Shown piece after piece: positions 36,017-44,834 of a stretch of 64,000 nucleotides of DNA; the stretch's first letter is position 1, and every line of letters starts with the position of its first letter. The DNA is from Vibrio atypicus (GTDB taxonomy: Bacteria; Pseudomonadota; Gammaproteobacteria; Enterobacterales; Vibrionaceae). A program made the translations under genes and the position numbers. The notes below the pieces were generated by a model, which worked only from the letters and a program-made list of their open reading frames with translations, ran no database searches and had not been told where the DNA came from. Location: the NCBI RefSeq assembly GCF_009811315.1, contig NZ_BLID01000005.1:186001-250000 (forward strand), written 5' to 3'.

Positions 36017-37552
36017 ATGAAAAACAGGATTGTTGGCGTGGCAGTAGTCGCTGCTATTGCCGTATTGGCGTTTAATCAACTCAAGCCATCTTCAGAAACT
36101 CCGCCGCTTAGAATTTCAGGGCCATTCGAGTTTAGTAGCCAAGATCTTTCTAAAGATGGCTATATGTTTACTCGTATGCAGGTAGTAGAAGCGCTGGTGG
36201 CGATCAATAAGAAAGGTCAGGTAGAACCCCAATTAGCAACGCAGTGGACAGTCAGCCCTGATGACTTGACTTGGACTTTTACGCTGCGCGATGGGGTGAC
36301 ATTCCATGATGGTGCTCAACTGGATGCCGCTGCTGTTAAAAATGCGCTAGTTAATGCGATGAATAAACCAGGAGTTATCAAGCGTGTGCCGATCGAGTCG
36401 ATAGCGGCAGAGGGAAATGAGCTTACGATTCAGCTGTCAAAGCCCTATAACCCAATGCTGACTGTGTTGGCTCATTATACCGTTGCGATTGCGTCACCAG
36501 GGAGCTATGACGAAAGTGGCGTGGCGACATCACTTGCAGGTACAGGGCCATATAAAATTGAGCAGTTGGTTCCGCCACACAAGATTCATGTCACTCGAAA
36601 TGAACAATATTGGGGAGAGCCTGCCAAGATTGAAAAAGCGCATTATCTTGCTGGGCACCGTGCGGAGAGCCGTGCACTGCTCGCTCAAAGTGGGCAAGCT
36701 GATATTGTTTACACGCTTGATCCGGCAAGTATCGCGCCGTTACAACAAACCGAATCGGTAGAGATAGTACGTGAGTCCATTCCGCGCACTATCTTACTCA
36801 AGCTCAACAATGAGCACCCATATCTCAATTCTTTCCAGACGCGACAAGCCTTGAGTCTAGCGCTGGATCGCTCGGGCATTTCGCAGCAAATTATTCGTAT
36901 GCCGGGCTCTGAAGCATACCAACTCTTTGCCCCCTCACTTGGTGCATGGCATATAGAAAAGCTTGCTGAAACATCGCGTGATCTGGAAAAAGCAAAACAG
37001 TTGTTAGCATCACAAGGTTGGGATGAGAACGCGCAAGGTATGTTAGAGCGTGGTGATGAAGCCTTTGTTATTAATCTAACCACTTATTCGGATAGACCTG
37101 AATTACCCGTTGTTGCCACGGCGATTCAAGCTCAGCTAAAGGAAGTTGGTATTCAGGTGGATATCTCGATTGATAACTCCAGTGCAATCCCAGCTAAACA
37201 CCAAGATGGAACCATCGAGCTTGCTCTTGTTGCCAGGAATTTTGGAGCAACGGTTGATCCGCTTGCGTTACTACTCAAAGATTTTGCTGAACATAAAGGC
37301 AGTGATTGGGGCCCAACGAATTGGTCATCTACTGAGTTTAACGCTTTATTAAACAGCTTGAGTGCGACCAAAGATTCAAATAGCTACCAACAACAAGCAC
37401 AAAAAGCATCTCACATCTTGGCGAAAGAGATGCCGCTGATTCCGATTACGTTCTACACCCAACTTGTCGCGGTGAATGAGAAAGTGGGTAACTTTAGTTT
37501 CGATCCGTTCGAAATTAACTACCGCATCTCAGAGATGACGTTAAATGATTAA
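36017..37552 (+). CDS. ABC importer substrate-binding protein (peptide/nickel family)
   Basis: The ~511-residue protein starts at ATG 36017 (AAGGA nine bases upstream; the preceding TTG codon is in frame). An N-terminal hydrophobic segment (VGVAVVAAIAVLAF) acts as export signal or anchor; no lipobox cysteine is seen. The SBP_bac_5 family pattern is clear (VEPQLATQWTVSPDDLTWTFTLRDGVTFHDGAQLDA, and LAGTGPYKIEQ). These proteins bind oligopeptides, nickel chelates or metallophores. It leads a four-gene operon with two permeases and a double ATPase, overlapping the first permease gene by 8 bases. The ligand is not determinable here. Confidence 0.9.
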   Translation: MKNRIVGVAVVAAIAVLAFNQLKPSSETPPLRISGPFEFSSQDLSKDGYMFTRMQVVEALVAINKKGQVEPQLATQWTVSPDDLTWTFTLRDGVTFHDGAQLDAAAVKNALVNAMNKPGVIKRVPIESIAAEGNELTIQLSKPYNPMLTVLAHYTVAIASPGSYDESGVATSLAGTGPYKIEQLVPPHKIHVTRNEQYWGEPAKIEKAHYLAGHRAESRALLAQSGQADIVYTLDPASIAPLQQTESVEIVRESIPRTILLKLNNEHPYLNSFQTRQALSLALDRSGISQQIIRMPGSEAYQLFAPSLGAWHIEKLAETSRDLEKAKQLLASQGWDENAQGMLERGDEAFVINLTTYSDRPELPVVATAIQAQLKEVGIQVDISIDNSSAIPAKHQDGTIELALVARNFGATVDPLALLLKDFAEHKGSDWGPTNWSSTEFNALLNSLSATKDSNSYQQQAQKASHILAKEMPLIPITFYTQLVAVNEKVGNFSFDPFEINYRISEMTLND

Positions 37553-38489
37553 CATATTGATGAGGCGTTTACTCCAAGCGGTTTTGGTCGCTTGGAGTAT
37601 CGGCACGCTGACATTTATTCTAATGAGATTGTTGCCTGGTGACTTTGCTTTTCGGATTGCAGCTGGTCGATATGGCTATGACTATGTGGATGCTGAGGCT
37701 GCAAGAGCGGTCAGTGCTGAATTAGGCTTAGACAGGGCAGGGTACGAGCTTTACTTCCAATGGCTTTGGGATCTAATGCATTTTGATTTGGGCAATTCCC
37801 TTATTAGCGGAATGCCCGTCATGACGGAGATCCAACATCAACTCGGTCACTCGTTGTTATTGGCTTTAGTTGCTTTGGTTTTGTCGGCGCTCATTGCGGT
37901 TCCTGTTGGTGTTTATTGTGGTAAGCGAGCAAATTCTACGTCGGATAAATGGGGGTTAATGACATCGGTATTTGTTCGCGCTCAACCAGTGTTCGTGATT
38001 GGCTTAGTGCTGACTATCGTATTCGCGCTGCACTTAGGCATGTTTCCCGTTGCTGGCTTTGGTACGCCTGCGCATCTGTTTTTGCCTGCATTAACCTTGG
38101 CGTTATCGTTGGCTGCTATGTCAAATCGATTGATTCGCAATGTAACTCAACAAACATTATCGACGCCTTACTTTAAATTTGCTCGCCTTAAAGGGCTGAG
38201 TTTTGATCAAGCTTTTGAGCATCACGCACATCGCCATATTGCGATACCGATCGTTACCTTTTTAGCCATTCAAACCATTGGCTTGATGGAAGGAATCATC
38301 ATGATTGAGTCCCTTTTCTCATGGCCTGGTATTGGCCACGCACTCGCACACGCGATATTTGCAAGAGACATTCCGATGATCCAGGGAACGGCCTTGGTGA
38401 TGGGGCTGCTGTTCGTTGCGATTAACACCTTTATCGACTTGGTGACTTATCAGCTTGATCCTCGACAACAAACGGAGGCGATGGCGTGA
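37545..38489 (+). CDS. ABC importer permease (DppB/NikB type)
   Basis: The 314-residue inner-membrane protein has the DppB-type N-terminus (MRRLLQAVLVAWSIGTLTFILMRLLPGD), about six membrane segments, and the EAA-like cytoplasmic loop near KFARLKGLSFDQAFEHHAHRH. It overlaps the binding-protein gene by 8 bases and the next permease gene by one base, so the operon is tightly coupled. It forms the channel with the permease at 38489. Confidence 0.92.
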   Translation: MINILMRRLLQAVLVAWSIGTLTFILMRLLPGDFAFRIAAGRYGYDYVDAEAARAVSAELGLDRAGYELYFQWLWDLMHFDLGNSLISGMPVMTEIQHQLGHSLLLALVALVLSALIAVPVGVYCGKRANSTSDKWGLMTSVFVRAQPVFVIGLVLTIVFALHLGMFPVAGFGTPAHLFLPALTLALSLAAMSNRLIRNVTQQTLSTPYFKFARLKGLSFDQAFEHHAHRHIAIPIVTFLAIQTIGLMEGIIMIESLFSWPGIGHALAHAIFARDIPMIQGTALVMGLLFVAINTFIDLVTYQLDPRQQTEAMA

Positions 38490-39271
38490 TGGCACTAAAT
38501 AAGCAAACTATTGGCGCGCTGCTTGTCGGCTTAGCGCTTTTACTCGTTGCGTTGGAAAAGCTGTTTTTCCATTCGGATTCCGCAGAGCAGAACTTGTCAT
38601 TGGCATTCGCATCACCAGACTGGATTGAGCCGCTTGGCCGAGATCACTTTGGACGTAGCAACATCGCTAGATTGAGTGATGCTATTGTGACTTCACTGGT
38701 GCTTGCTTGGGTCAGTGTTGCTACTTCTGCTTCATTGGGTGTCGCAGCTGGTGTTTTAGCTGGATGGAAGCGTGGCTGGTGGGATCGCATGTGTTCATTT
38801 TTGATGAACATCATTCTTGCAATGCCAGGGCTGATCTTAGTACTGCTTTTTGCGGCTTTAGTACCCGGGTCATTCTTGATTTTATATGTCGCGATCGCTT
38901 TGATTCTATGGGTGGAGTTTTTCCGCGTTGTGCGTAATCGAACTTTGTCGCTAATTCAGTCTCCGGAAGTTGAAGCTTCCATTTTGTATGGTTTTGGTGA
39001 TTGGTATGTGTTTAAACGACATATTTGGCCGCATTGCAGACAAGATGTCTTCACTTTGTGCTGCTTTGGTGCTGGAAATACCATTTTAGCGCTCGCTTCA
39101 TTGGGCTTTCTTCATGTCGGGCTTAAGCCTCCGGAAGCGGAGTTGGGCTTGATGATGGTAGAGCTGTTTCGTTACTACCAAATGGCCCCTTGGGTGTTAG
39201 CACAACCGTTAGTTACTTTATTTATTCTAGTACTCGGTTTTCATTTACTGGCGAGCGGAGAAAAATCATGA
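38489..39271 (+). CDS. ABC importer permease (DppC/NikC type)
   Basis: The ~260-residue permease starts at the ATG in a TGATG overlap with the previous stop. The DppC-type feature GRDHFGRSNIARL lies before the main membrane segments, and the EAA loop is near EASILYGFGDWYVFKRHIWPH. It is slightly short for the family but has about five to six membrane segments. The ATPase gene begins within its last codons (ATGA overlap at 39268-39271). Confidence 0.9.
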   Translation: MALNKQTIGALLVGLALLLVALEKLFFHSDSAEQNLSLAFASPDWIEPLGRDHFGRSNIARLSDAIVTSLVLAWVSVATSASLGVAAGVLAGWKRGWWDRMCSFLMNIILAMPGLILVLLFAALVPGSFLILYVAIALILWVEFFRVVRNRTLSLIQSPEVEASILYGFGDWYVFKRHIWPHCRQDVFTLCCFGAGNTILALASLGFLHVGLKPPEAELGLMMVELFRYYQMAPWVLAQPLVTLFILVLGFHLLASGEKS

Positions 39272-40707
39272 CGGATTTGGTTAAAGTCGAGTCGCTGACT
39301 GTTAAAAGCCGCGAGCAAGTACTGGTTGAGCCGATCAGTTTCTCAATTCAAACTCGCCGTCCGCTGACTATTTTAGGTGAAACAGGCGCTGGTAAGAGTT
39401 TGATTGCTGCTGCGCTAACGGGAACCTTACCCAAAGAGCTAATGAGCCAAGGCTCGATCTATTTAAAAGGGCAGAGGGTAAATAAAAAAGCGCTACAGCA
39501 GACGTGGGGGCGGGAGATAGCCTTACTTCCTCAAGAACCTTGGTTATCCCTAGACCCGATTATGCGTATTGAACGCCAAATTTCGGAGGTTCATACCTTA
39601 GTAAACGGCGTCACCAGCTCTGAGGCTACTTCTCAAACGGTTAGTGAACTGAGCAAGATGAACTTAGCACATGCTAAGCAAAAGTATCCGTTTCAGTTGT
39701 CGGGTGGTATGGCCCAACGAGTCGCTTATCTGTGTGCTACACAGGCGGGTGGGGAATTGTTGCTAGCGGATGAGCCAACAAAAGGACTCGATCGTAAACA
39801 CTGCCAAATTGTTGCTGACTTACTCGCTTCGCACAGCAAACAAGGGGGCTTGCTTACTATCACTCATGATATTGAACTTGCTGAAAGGTTAGCGGGCGAT
39901 ATTATCGTAATGAAAGAAGGTATTGTTGTAGAGCGTGGTGAAGCCAAGGCTGTACTGGCAAACCCTGAATCTGACTACACACGGTCTTTGATTAATTCGA
40001 ATCCTAAGTACTGGCAAAAAAGGCGATCGACGCATAGTGGATCTTCGTTACTCTCTGTAGAAAATCTGGCAATTCAGCGCAATGCTCACACCTTGTTTGA
40101 AAAGCTCTCTTTTCAGTTAAATCAAGGAGAGGTTCTTGGGTGGTGTGGTCAAAGTGGTTGCGGGAAAACAACGTTGGCTGACGCCGTTTTAGGTTTATTG
40201 AAGCCGTCTCAGGGATCAATAGAATTCCAACAGCCCATTTCGATAGGCCAAAAGCTTAAGCTCTATCAAGATCCTCCGAGTGCATTTCCATCTCACGTTA
40301 CTTTGAAGAAGCTGTTAGAGGACCTACGCCAAATTCATGTTTTTGATTTGGAGCGTGTTCCACAACTTATGCGTCGTTTAAAGCTAGATTCGGGGTTACT
40401 TGAGCGAACATCTCAGCAAATTTCAGGTGGGGAGTTACAACGATTCGCTATTCTACGAGCACTACTTATTAACCCTAAGTTATTGATTGCCGATGAACCC
40501 ACTTCACGGCTTGACCCAATTACATCTGCTGAAACACTCAAACTTTTGACTTCATTAGCAGCTGAAGAAGCGTGCAGTTTGATCATTATCGGCCATGACG
40601 AAATCGCATTGGAAAAACTGTGCGATCAGGTGATCAACCTTAATAATTACTCGTTAGAAAATGAGCAGAAACAAGTCGAAGAGAGGAGTTACGTCTCCGC
40701 TGTTTAG
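39268..40707 (+). CDS. Fused double ABC ATPase of the peptide/nickel importer
   Basis: The ~479-residue protein starts at ATG 39268 (GGAG seven bases upstream); the frame is open back to 39190 inside the permease gene. It holds two complete nucleotide-binding domains. The first has Walker A GETGAGKS, signature LSGGMAQR and Walker B LLLADEPTKGLD; the second has GQSGCGKT, ISGGELQR and LLIADEPTSRLD. This DppD-DppF-type fusion provides both ATPase units for the importer encoded just upstream. The operon ends after it with only a weak hairpin (40724-40738 with a T-rich tail). Confidence 0.93.
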   Translation: MTDLVKVESLTVKSREQVLVEPISFSIQTRRPLTILGETGAGKSLIAAALTGTLPKELMSQGSIYLKGQRVNKKALQQTWGREIALLPQEPWLSLDPIMRIERQISEVHTLVNGVTSSEATSQTVSELSKMNLAHAKQKYPFQLSGGMAQRVAYLCATQAGGELLLADEPTKGLDRKHCQIVADLLASHSKQGGLLTITHDIELAERLAGDIIVMKEGIVVERGEAKAVLANPESDYTRSLINSNPKYWQKRRSTHSGSSLLSVENLAIQRNAHTLFEKLSFQLNQGEVLGWCGQSGCGKTTLADAVLGLLKPSQGSIEFQQPISIGQKLKLYQDPPSAFPSHVTLKKLLEDLRQIHVFDLERVPQLMRRLKLDSGLLERTSQQISGGELQRFAILRALLINPKLLIADEPTSRLDPITSAETLKLLTSLAAEEACSLIIIGHDEIALEKLCDQVINLNNYSLENEQKQVEERSYVSAV

Positions 40708-40949
40708 GTTTAATTGCCAACATGTTTGATAAGCAAACGTTTTCTTATTTTTGGGGTTTAAAATGTTTGAAATTCGTCACGCAATTGCTCTGGAGATATT
40801 GGCTGTATGTATGGTTATATAGCGGCAGATGGAGTTTATAAATAAAAAAGATTTTTCGACTTTTCAACAAGATAACTATGATATTTGAATCATGAGCTAC
40901 GACTTGTACTCGATTTGTTTTGCCGTTTTAACTAGTACAAGGTGAAAGT

Positions 40950-41348
40950 ATGTATAAAGAGTCAGATATCCGTGTTGAAAATCGTCAACTCTGTTTTAAA
41001 CAAGACGCTTACCCTTTAGCGAAAATAAACAACATCAGAGTAAAAAAGCTGACTATGTTAGACAACCTCGGTCAGATTGCCTTTTGGGTATTTCTGTTTT
41101 CTGGAGCAGTTTGGGTAACTCTACCTGAGTTTAAACAAGAGCTCAGTTGGTTACCGATATTAGCAGTCTGCTTGACGGCAGTTGGTCTTCTGTTTGCGCT
41201 TTTTCGTTGCGCGCGTTATGCGTTGCAAGTGGAGTTTAGACACATTGATGAAACCGGCTTGCAGTGGGTTAATGTTGCTAAGTCCTACTCGCATCAGGAC
41301 GGCGAATTGTTTGAACAACAAGTCGTAAGAGTAAAGAAGCTTCTGTAG
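40950..41348 (+). CDS. Small membrane protein, DUF6232-like
   Basis: The 132-residue protein has a short N-terminal beta-rich segment (DIRVENRQLCFKQDAYPLAKINNIRVKKL-like), two membrane helices (about 48-63 and 70-90) and a C-terminal polar tail. This layout resembles DUF6232 proteins, whose role is unknown. The start follows AAGGTGAAAG. It stands alone between the ABC operon and a good terminator. Confidence 0.75.
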   Translation: MYKESDIRVENRQLCFKQDAYPLAKINNIRVKKLTMLDNLGQIAFWVFLFSGAVWVTLPEFKQELSWLPILAVCLTAVGLLFALFRCARYALQVEFRHIDETGLQWVNVAKSYSHQDGELFEQQVVRVKKLL

Positions 41349-41356
41349 TCAGAACA

Positions 41357-41386
41357 TAAAATAGCCTCAGTTGAGGCTATTTTTTA
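41357..41386 (+). terminator. Terminator after the small membrane protein gene
   Basis: Stem ATAGCCTCA (41361-41369) / TGAGGCTAT with a T-tail starts 12 bases after the stop codon. Confidence 0.9.
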
Positions 41387-41506
41387 TCTTCAAATTCATT
41401 TGGTTTGGTAATTATTAAAACCGGAACCAAACCCGTTCAGATTTTCTCTTTTTAATTTTCTTTTTAGGCGTACATTATCTTTATCAATTAAATCGGGAGA
41501 CTATCT

Positions 41507-42061
41507 ATGACTGAGTTCGAGAAAATGATGTCCGGTCAGGTGTTTGATGGTGCTGATCAAGAGATTGATTCAATAAGAAATGCAGCAACCGAAACGTTAC
41601 AGCAGTTGAATACATGCCTCGATGATGAGCAGAAACGGGCATTGAAAAAGCAATTGTTTGGTCATATTGGAGAGAGTTTTGTTCAGCCGCCATTCCATTG
41701 CGAATTTGGTAAAACGATCTCTATTGGTGATGAAACCTTTATCAATATGAATGTCGTGATGTTAGATGGCGCAGCGATAACTATTGGTAACCATGTCCTG
41801 ATTGGCCCCAGTGTCCAGTTTTACACGGCCTCGCATTCCCTAGACTATTTAAGCCGCCGAAATTGGGAGACATATTGCTTGCCGATCACCGTCGAAGATG
41901 ACGTTTGGATAGGTGGGAATAGCGTTATCAATCAAGGCGTGACGATTGGAGCGCGTTCAGTGATTGCTGCAAACTCAGTAGTGAATAGTGATGTACCGCC
42001 TGATTGCTTGTTTGGTGGCACTCCAGCGAAGCTGATTCGAAGGCTAAATAGTGATGAGTAA
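41507..42061 (+). CDS. maa: Maltose/galactoside O-acetyltransferase (left-handed beta-helix)
   Basis: This 184-residue acetyl-CoA-dependent transferase has the sugar O-acetyltransferase layout: an N-terminal helical part (MTEFEKMMSGQVFDGADQEI), then hexapeptide repeats (GDETFINMNVVMLDGAAITIGNHVLIGPSVQFYT), the active-site His in ASHSLD, and the end GGTPAKLIRRL. It acetylates maltose, glucose or similar sugars in the cytoplasm. The start has GGGAG seven bases upstream. It lies close before the convergent SgrR-like gene and shows no partner genes. Confidence 0.9.
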   Translation: MTEFEKMMSGQVFDGADQEIDSIRNAATETLQQLNTCLDDEQKRALKKQLFGHIGESFVQPPFHCEFGKTISIGDETFINMNVVMLDGAAITIGNHVLIGPSVQFYTASHSLDYLSRRNWETYCLPITVEDDVWIGGNSVINQGVTIGARSVIAANSVVNSDVPPDCLFGGTPAKLIRRLNSDE

Positions 42062-42090
42062 CCAAGTCATTAACTGCTGTTACTGTCAGT

Positions 42091-43572
42091 TTATCGATCG
42101 GCAATCAACAATGAGTTTAGTTCGCACCAGCCGAACCCGTTAACAGTGCAGCCTTTTAAGCGGTCAGATATTTCTAACTGAAAAGGCTCGGTTTTAAGTT
42201 CTTTAATGATGCCTTTTTCTATCAACCAGGAGCGAAGTTGAGATAGCAAACTCTGCGCATTAGCGAGCACATTTTCTTTTCTAATGTTATTTAGTTCGGC
42301 GGTAATGTACGAAGTTACCTCCTCATTTAAGCCTAATTGTTCAAATGAAAAGGTAGAGAAGAATGACATCCAGCTGGAAAAAGAATCATTTTCTTCGATA
42401 ACACTGCACAAGGTGTCACCGTGGATCATCGAGTAATTGCCATATTCTAGGTACAAAGCTTGACGATCATCACCGATAAGTTGTTCGAATAGCCTTCTTG
42501 ATTCAGAGGTATCTTCGACATAAATCGGTCGAGTCTGTGATTCTGCGGTTGGGTTTTGCACTAACAAGAACGTTGAGTGGTGATCACTGTGCAGTGTTTT
42601 TGTGTTTTCTGGCATCTGTAAACGGACTTGGTTGTGGGCGCAAACCTTACTAGAAGCCCAATCTGGGTAAAACCAAACTTCAACCTTGTCTAAAATTGGG
42701 TTTTGGTCGCTGTATCGGGCGTAGCGACTTAAGCGCATCATATGGGTTGAAAACACGTCTAAGGAAAAGGCACCAGAGCCGACTAACTGTGTCGAAGAAC
42801 TTTTAAAAATTGAAGATTCAACATTTGCTAACAAGCGGGGCAAGTGCCAGTCAGCATGATGCAAGCTGATTTCGATGGAATCTTCTGATGGGGCGTTGAT
42901 GTTTTTGATATGGCGATAGCCTCCTGCCCAACGCGCATTCTGTATTACACTTGTTAAACATCGAACGGCATCTTGAGCGACTAACTTGTGACCGTGGTGA
43001 AAGTACACGTCATTGCGGATCTGAAAATACCACTCAGTTCCGCTGTTATTACTTTGCCAGTGATAAGCGAGATCGCCGACTACTTCATTATTGATAATCT
43101 TGGTCAAACGTTGGTAAATCTGGGTAATTAGGAAGCGCTCGGTTCTTCTTAGTACACGCTGAGGGTGGAGTGGCTCTAGCTCACGATGAAAGGGAATGTA
43201 GACTTCACGTTTACCACTACGATTGGTATCGCTGAGGAAAGACTGCAGTTCTTGACCTGCATCTCTTCCGCCAAAAGCCAAAAGTTTTATAAGCTCATCA
43301 ACTTGACCAGATTCTGCTAAGTTGTGACAAAGTGCATAACACGCATCAATGGGTTCAACGCAGCAGGTTAGGCGTGCCTTTTTGTTTCGACCTGATTGCC
43401 CTTGCCACTGTACCCAGCCTATATCTTCCATTGTTTTAAGTAAGGTGAAGACGTAGCGCTCACTGACACACCACAGAGATGCCAACTGACTAACCTGACA
43501 ACGGGATTCTTTAGGGCCGAATGTACGAAAGAGTTGTTCGTATAATTCCAGTTTGCGTTTAGCGTTTTTCAT
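42091..43572 (-). CDS. SgrR-like transcriptional regulator with solute-binding domain
   Basis: The 493-residue protein has an N-terminal DNA-binding domain of the SgrR type (residues ~1-110, SQLASLWCVSERYVFTLLKTMEDIGWVQWQGQSGRNK) fused to a C-terminal domain related to ABC solute-binding proteins (SBP_bac_5; EPLHPQRVLRRTERFLITQIYQRL and WYFQIRNDVYFHHGHKLVAQDAVRCL). In E. coli SgrR activates sgrS under sugar-phosphate stress. Here it sits near an importer whose binding protein is of the same fold, so it may instead control that operon. It starts 9 bases after the oxidoreductase stop with no clear ribosome binding site, suggesting translational coupling. Confidence 0.87.
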   Translation of the reverse strand: MKNAKRKLELYEQLFRTFGPKESRCQVSQLASLWCVSERYVFTLLKTMEDIGWVQWQGQSGRNKKARLTCCVEPIDACYALCHNLAESGQVDELIKLLAFGGRDAGQELQSFLSDTNRSGKREVYIPFHRELEPLHPQRVLRRTERFLITQIYQRLTKIINNEVVGDLAYHWQSNNSGTEWYFQIRNDVYFHHGHKLVAQDAVRCLTSVIQNARWAGGYRHIKNINAPSEDSIEISLHHADWHLPRLLANVESSIFKSSSTQLVGSGAFSLDVFSTHMMRLSRYARYSDQNPILDKVEVWFYPDWASSKVCAHNQVRLQMPENTKTLHSDHHSTFLLVQNPTAESQTRPIYVEDTSESRRLFEQLIGDDRQALYLEYGNYSMIHGDTLCSVIEENDSFSSWMSFFSTFSFEQLGLNEEVTSYITAELNNIRKENVLANAQSLLSQLRSWLIEKGIIKELKTEPFQLEISDRLKGCTVNGFGWCELNSLLIADR

Positions 43573-43581
43573 ATTTTGTTT

Positions 43582-44592
43582 TTAATTGTTTGTGCGAGTT
43601 AAGTGGCCAAAGCCGGAAATGACCAAAGAACTCTCAATGGTGGATAAAACTTGTTCCGTGACTTGATGTAAAAGAATGTTTGATTCAGTTTTTCCATCTT
43701 TGACCAGTTCAGAGAAGTGATCAATTTCAAACTCAAATCCATTTCCACTTATTGGGGCGTGGATTCGAATACGCTGACTATTGTGCTCAATATCGATGAC
43801 TTGCGGGTTCCACCATTTTTCTTGGATTGTGATGGTGATGTTTTTGCCTTTCAGTACCGCATGACGTGGCAAGTTACGATTGATTGAAGCTGATATTTCT
43901 CCTTTGACACTGCCCTCGAAGAAAAAGCGGGCATAGGTGTCGACATTGCATTGCTCAAGTTCACCAACAATCTTGCTTGCTGGCGTGGTAACAGGGACTT
44001 CCATGAACTGACACAAGTCATAGTAAAACCATAAGCTGTAAACCCCAACATCAAGTGTTGCGCCGCCAGAAAGGTCTGGGTTAAAGATGAAAATATTAGG
44101 GTCATATTCGTTTTGATTGCCAAATCCAGCCTCGATGGAGGTCAGCTGGATATGATGCTCTTTAAGGTATGACTTTAACTCAATGTAAGCGGGGAACGTG
44201 ACCGTTTTCATCGCTTCCAATAATAAGACACCTTGGCGCTTTGCTAACGCTTTCATTTCTAACCAATCGTTAAGGTTCGTAAAAGCTGGCTTTTCAACCA
44301 AAACATGCTTTTGGTGAGTTAAAAATAACTTGGCCAAAGGTTTGTGATACGGGTGAACCGTTGCAATATAGACCGCTTCAACGTTGGGATCTTGTGCCAT
44401 CTCCAGATAGGTATCGTAGCTGACGTGAGCACCGTATTGCTCAGTAAATTCTTGAGATCTTGCTTGGGATCTCGATGCAACGCCATACAGTTCCCCATGT
44501 TCACAATGTTGAGTCAATGCTGTCGCAAAGCGCTGTGCGATATTACCTAACCCAGCGATTCCCCAACGTATTTTTCTTGTTGTTAAGCTCAT
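43582..44592 (-). CDS. Gfo/Idh/MocA-family oxidoreductase
   Basis: The 336-residue protein has an N-terminal Rossmann domain (RWGIAGLGNIAQRFATAL, residues ~9-26), the family EKP motif (VLVEKPAFTNLNDW) and the C-terminal beta-rich domain with GGATLDVGVYSLWFYYDLCQF. These NAD(P)-dependent enzymes oxidise or reduce sugars and sugar derivatives. The substrate is unknown. It is in an operon with the SgrR-like regulator (gap 9 bases), which hints at a sugar- or peptide-related role. The start lies after GGGGTAAG. Confidence 0.87.
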   Translation of the reverse strand: MSLTTRKIRWGIAGLGNIAQRFATALTQHCEHGELYGVASRSQARSQEFTEQYGAHVSYDTYLEMAQDPNVEAVYIATVHPYHKPLAKLFLTHQKHVLVEKPAFTNLNDWLEMKALAKRQGVLLLEAMKTVTFPAYIELKSYLKEHHIQLTSIEAGFGNQNEYDPNIFIFNPDLSGGATLDVGVYSLWFYYDLCQFMEVPVTTPASKIVGELEQCNVDTYARFFFEGSVKGEISASINRNLPRHAVLKGKNITITIQEKWWNPQVIDIEHNSQRIRIHAPISGNGFEFEIDHFSELVKDGKTESNILLHQVTEQVLSTIESSLVISGFGHLTRTNN

Positions 44593-44790
44593 TTCTTACC
44601 CCTGAAATAACTGTTGGCAAGGATACAAAGAATAGAAGAGAGTAAATAGAGTACAAATATTCAAATCTGTTCATGGTTTTTCTTTCGCGTAGTTGATGAT
44701 TTGTTTCGAGCTAAACGGAGAGCAATTGCGCAAGATAAGAATGCGCTTTGGGGTATAGAGTGGAAGGTCATGCGACGAAAAGACACCAAT

Positions 44791-44817
44791 AAAAAAGAGC
44801 AGCCATTGAGCTGCTCT
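44791..44817 (-). terminator. Terminator of the M32 carboxypeptidase gene
   Basis: Read on the minus strand, stem AGAGCAGC/GCTGCTCT is followed by TTTTTT. It lies 18 bases beyond the stop codon of the gene at 44835. Confidence 0.88.
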
Positions 44818-44834
44818 GATTATTTTGCTTGTTC

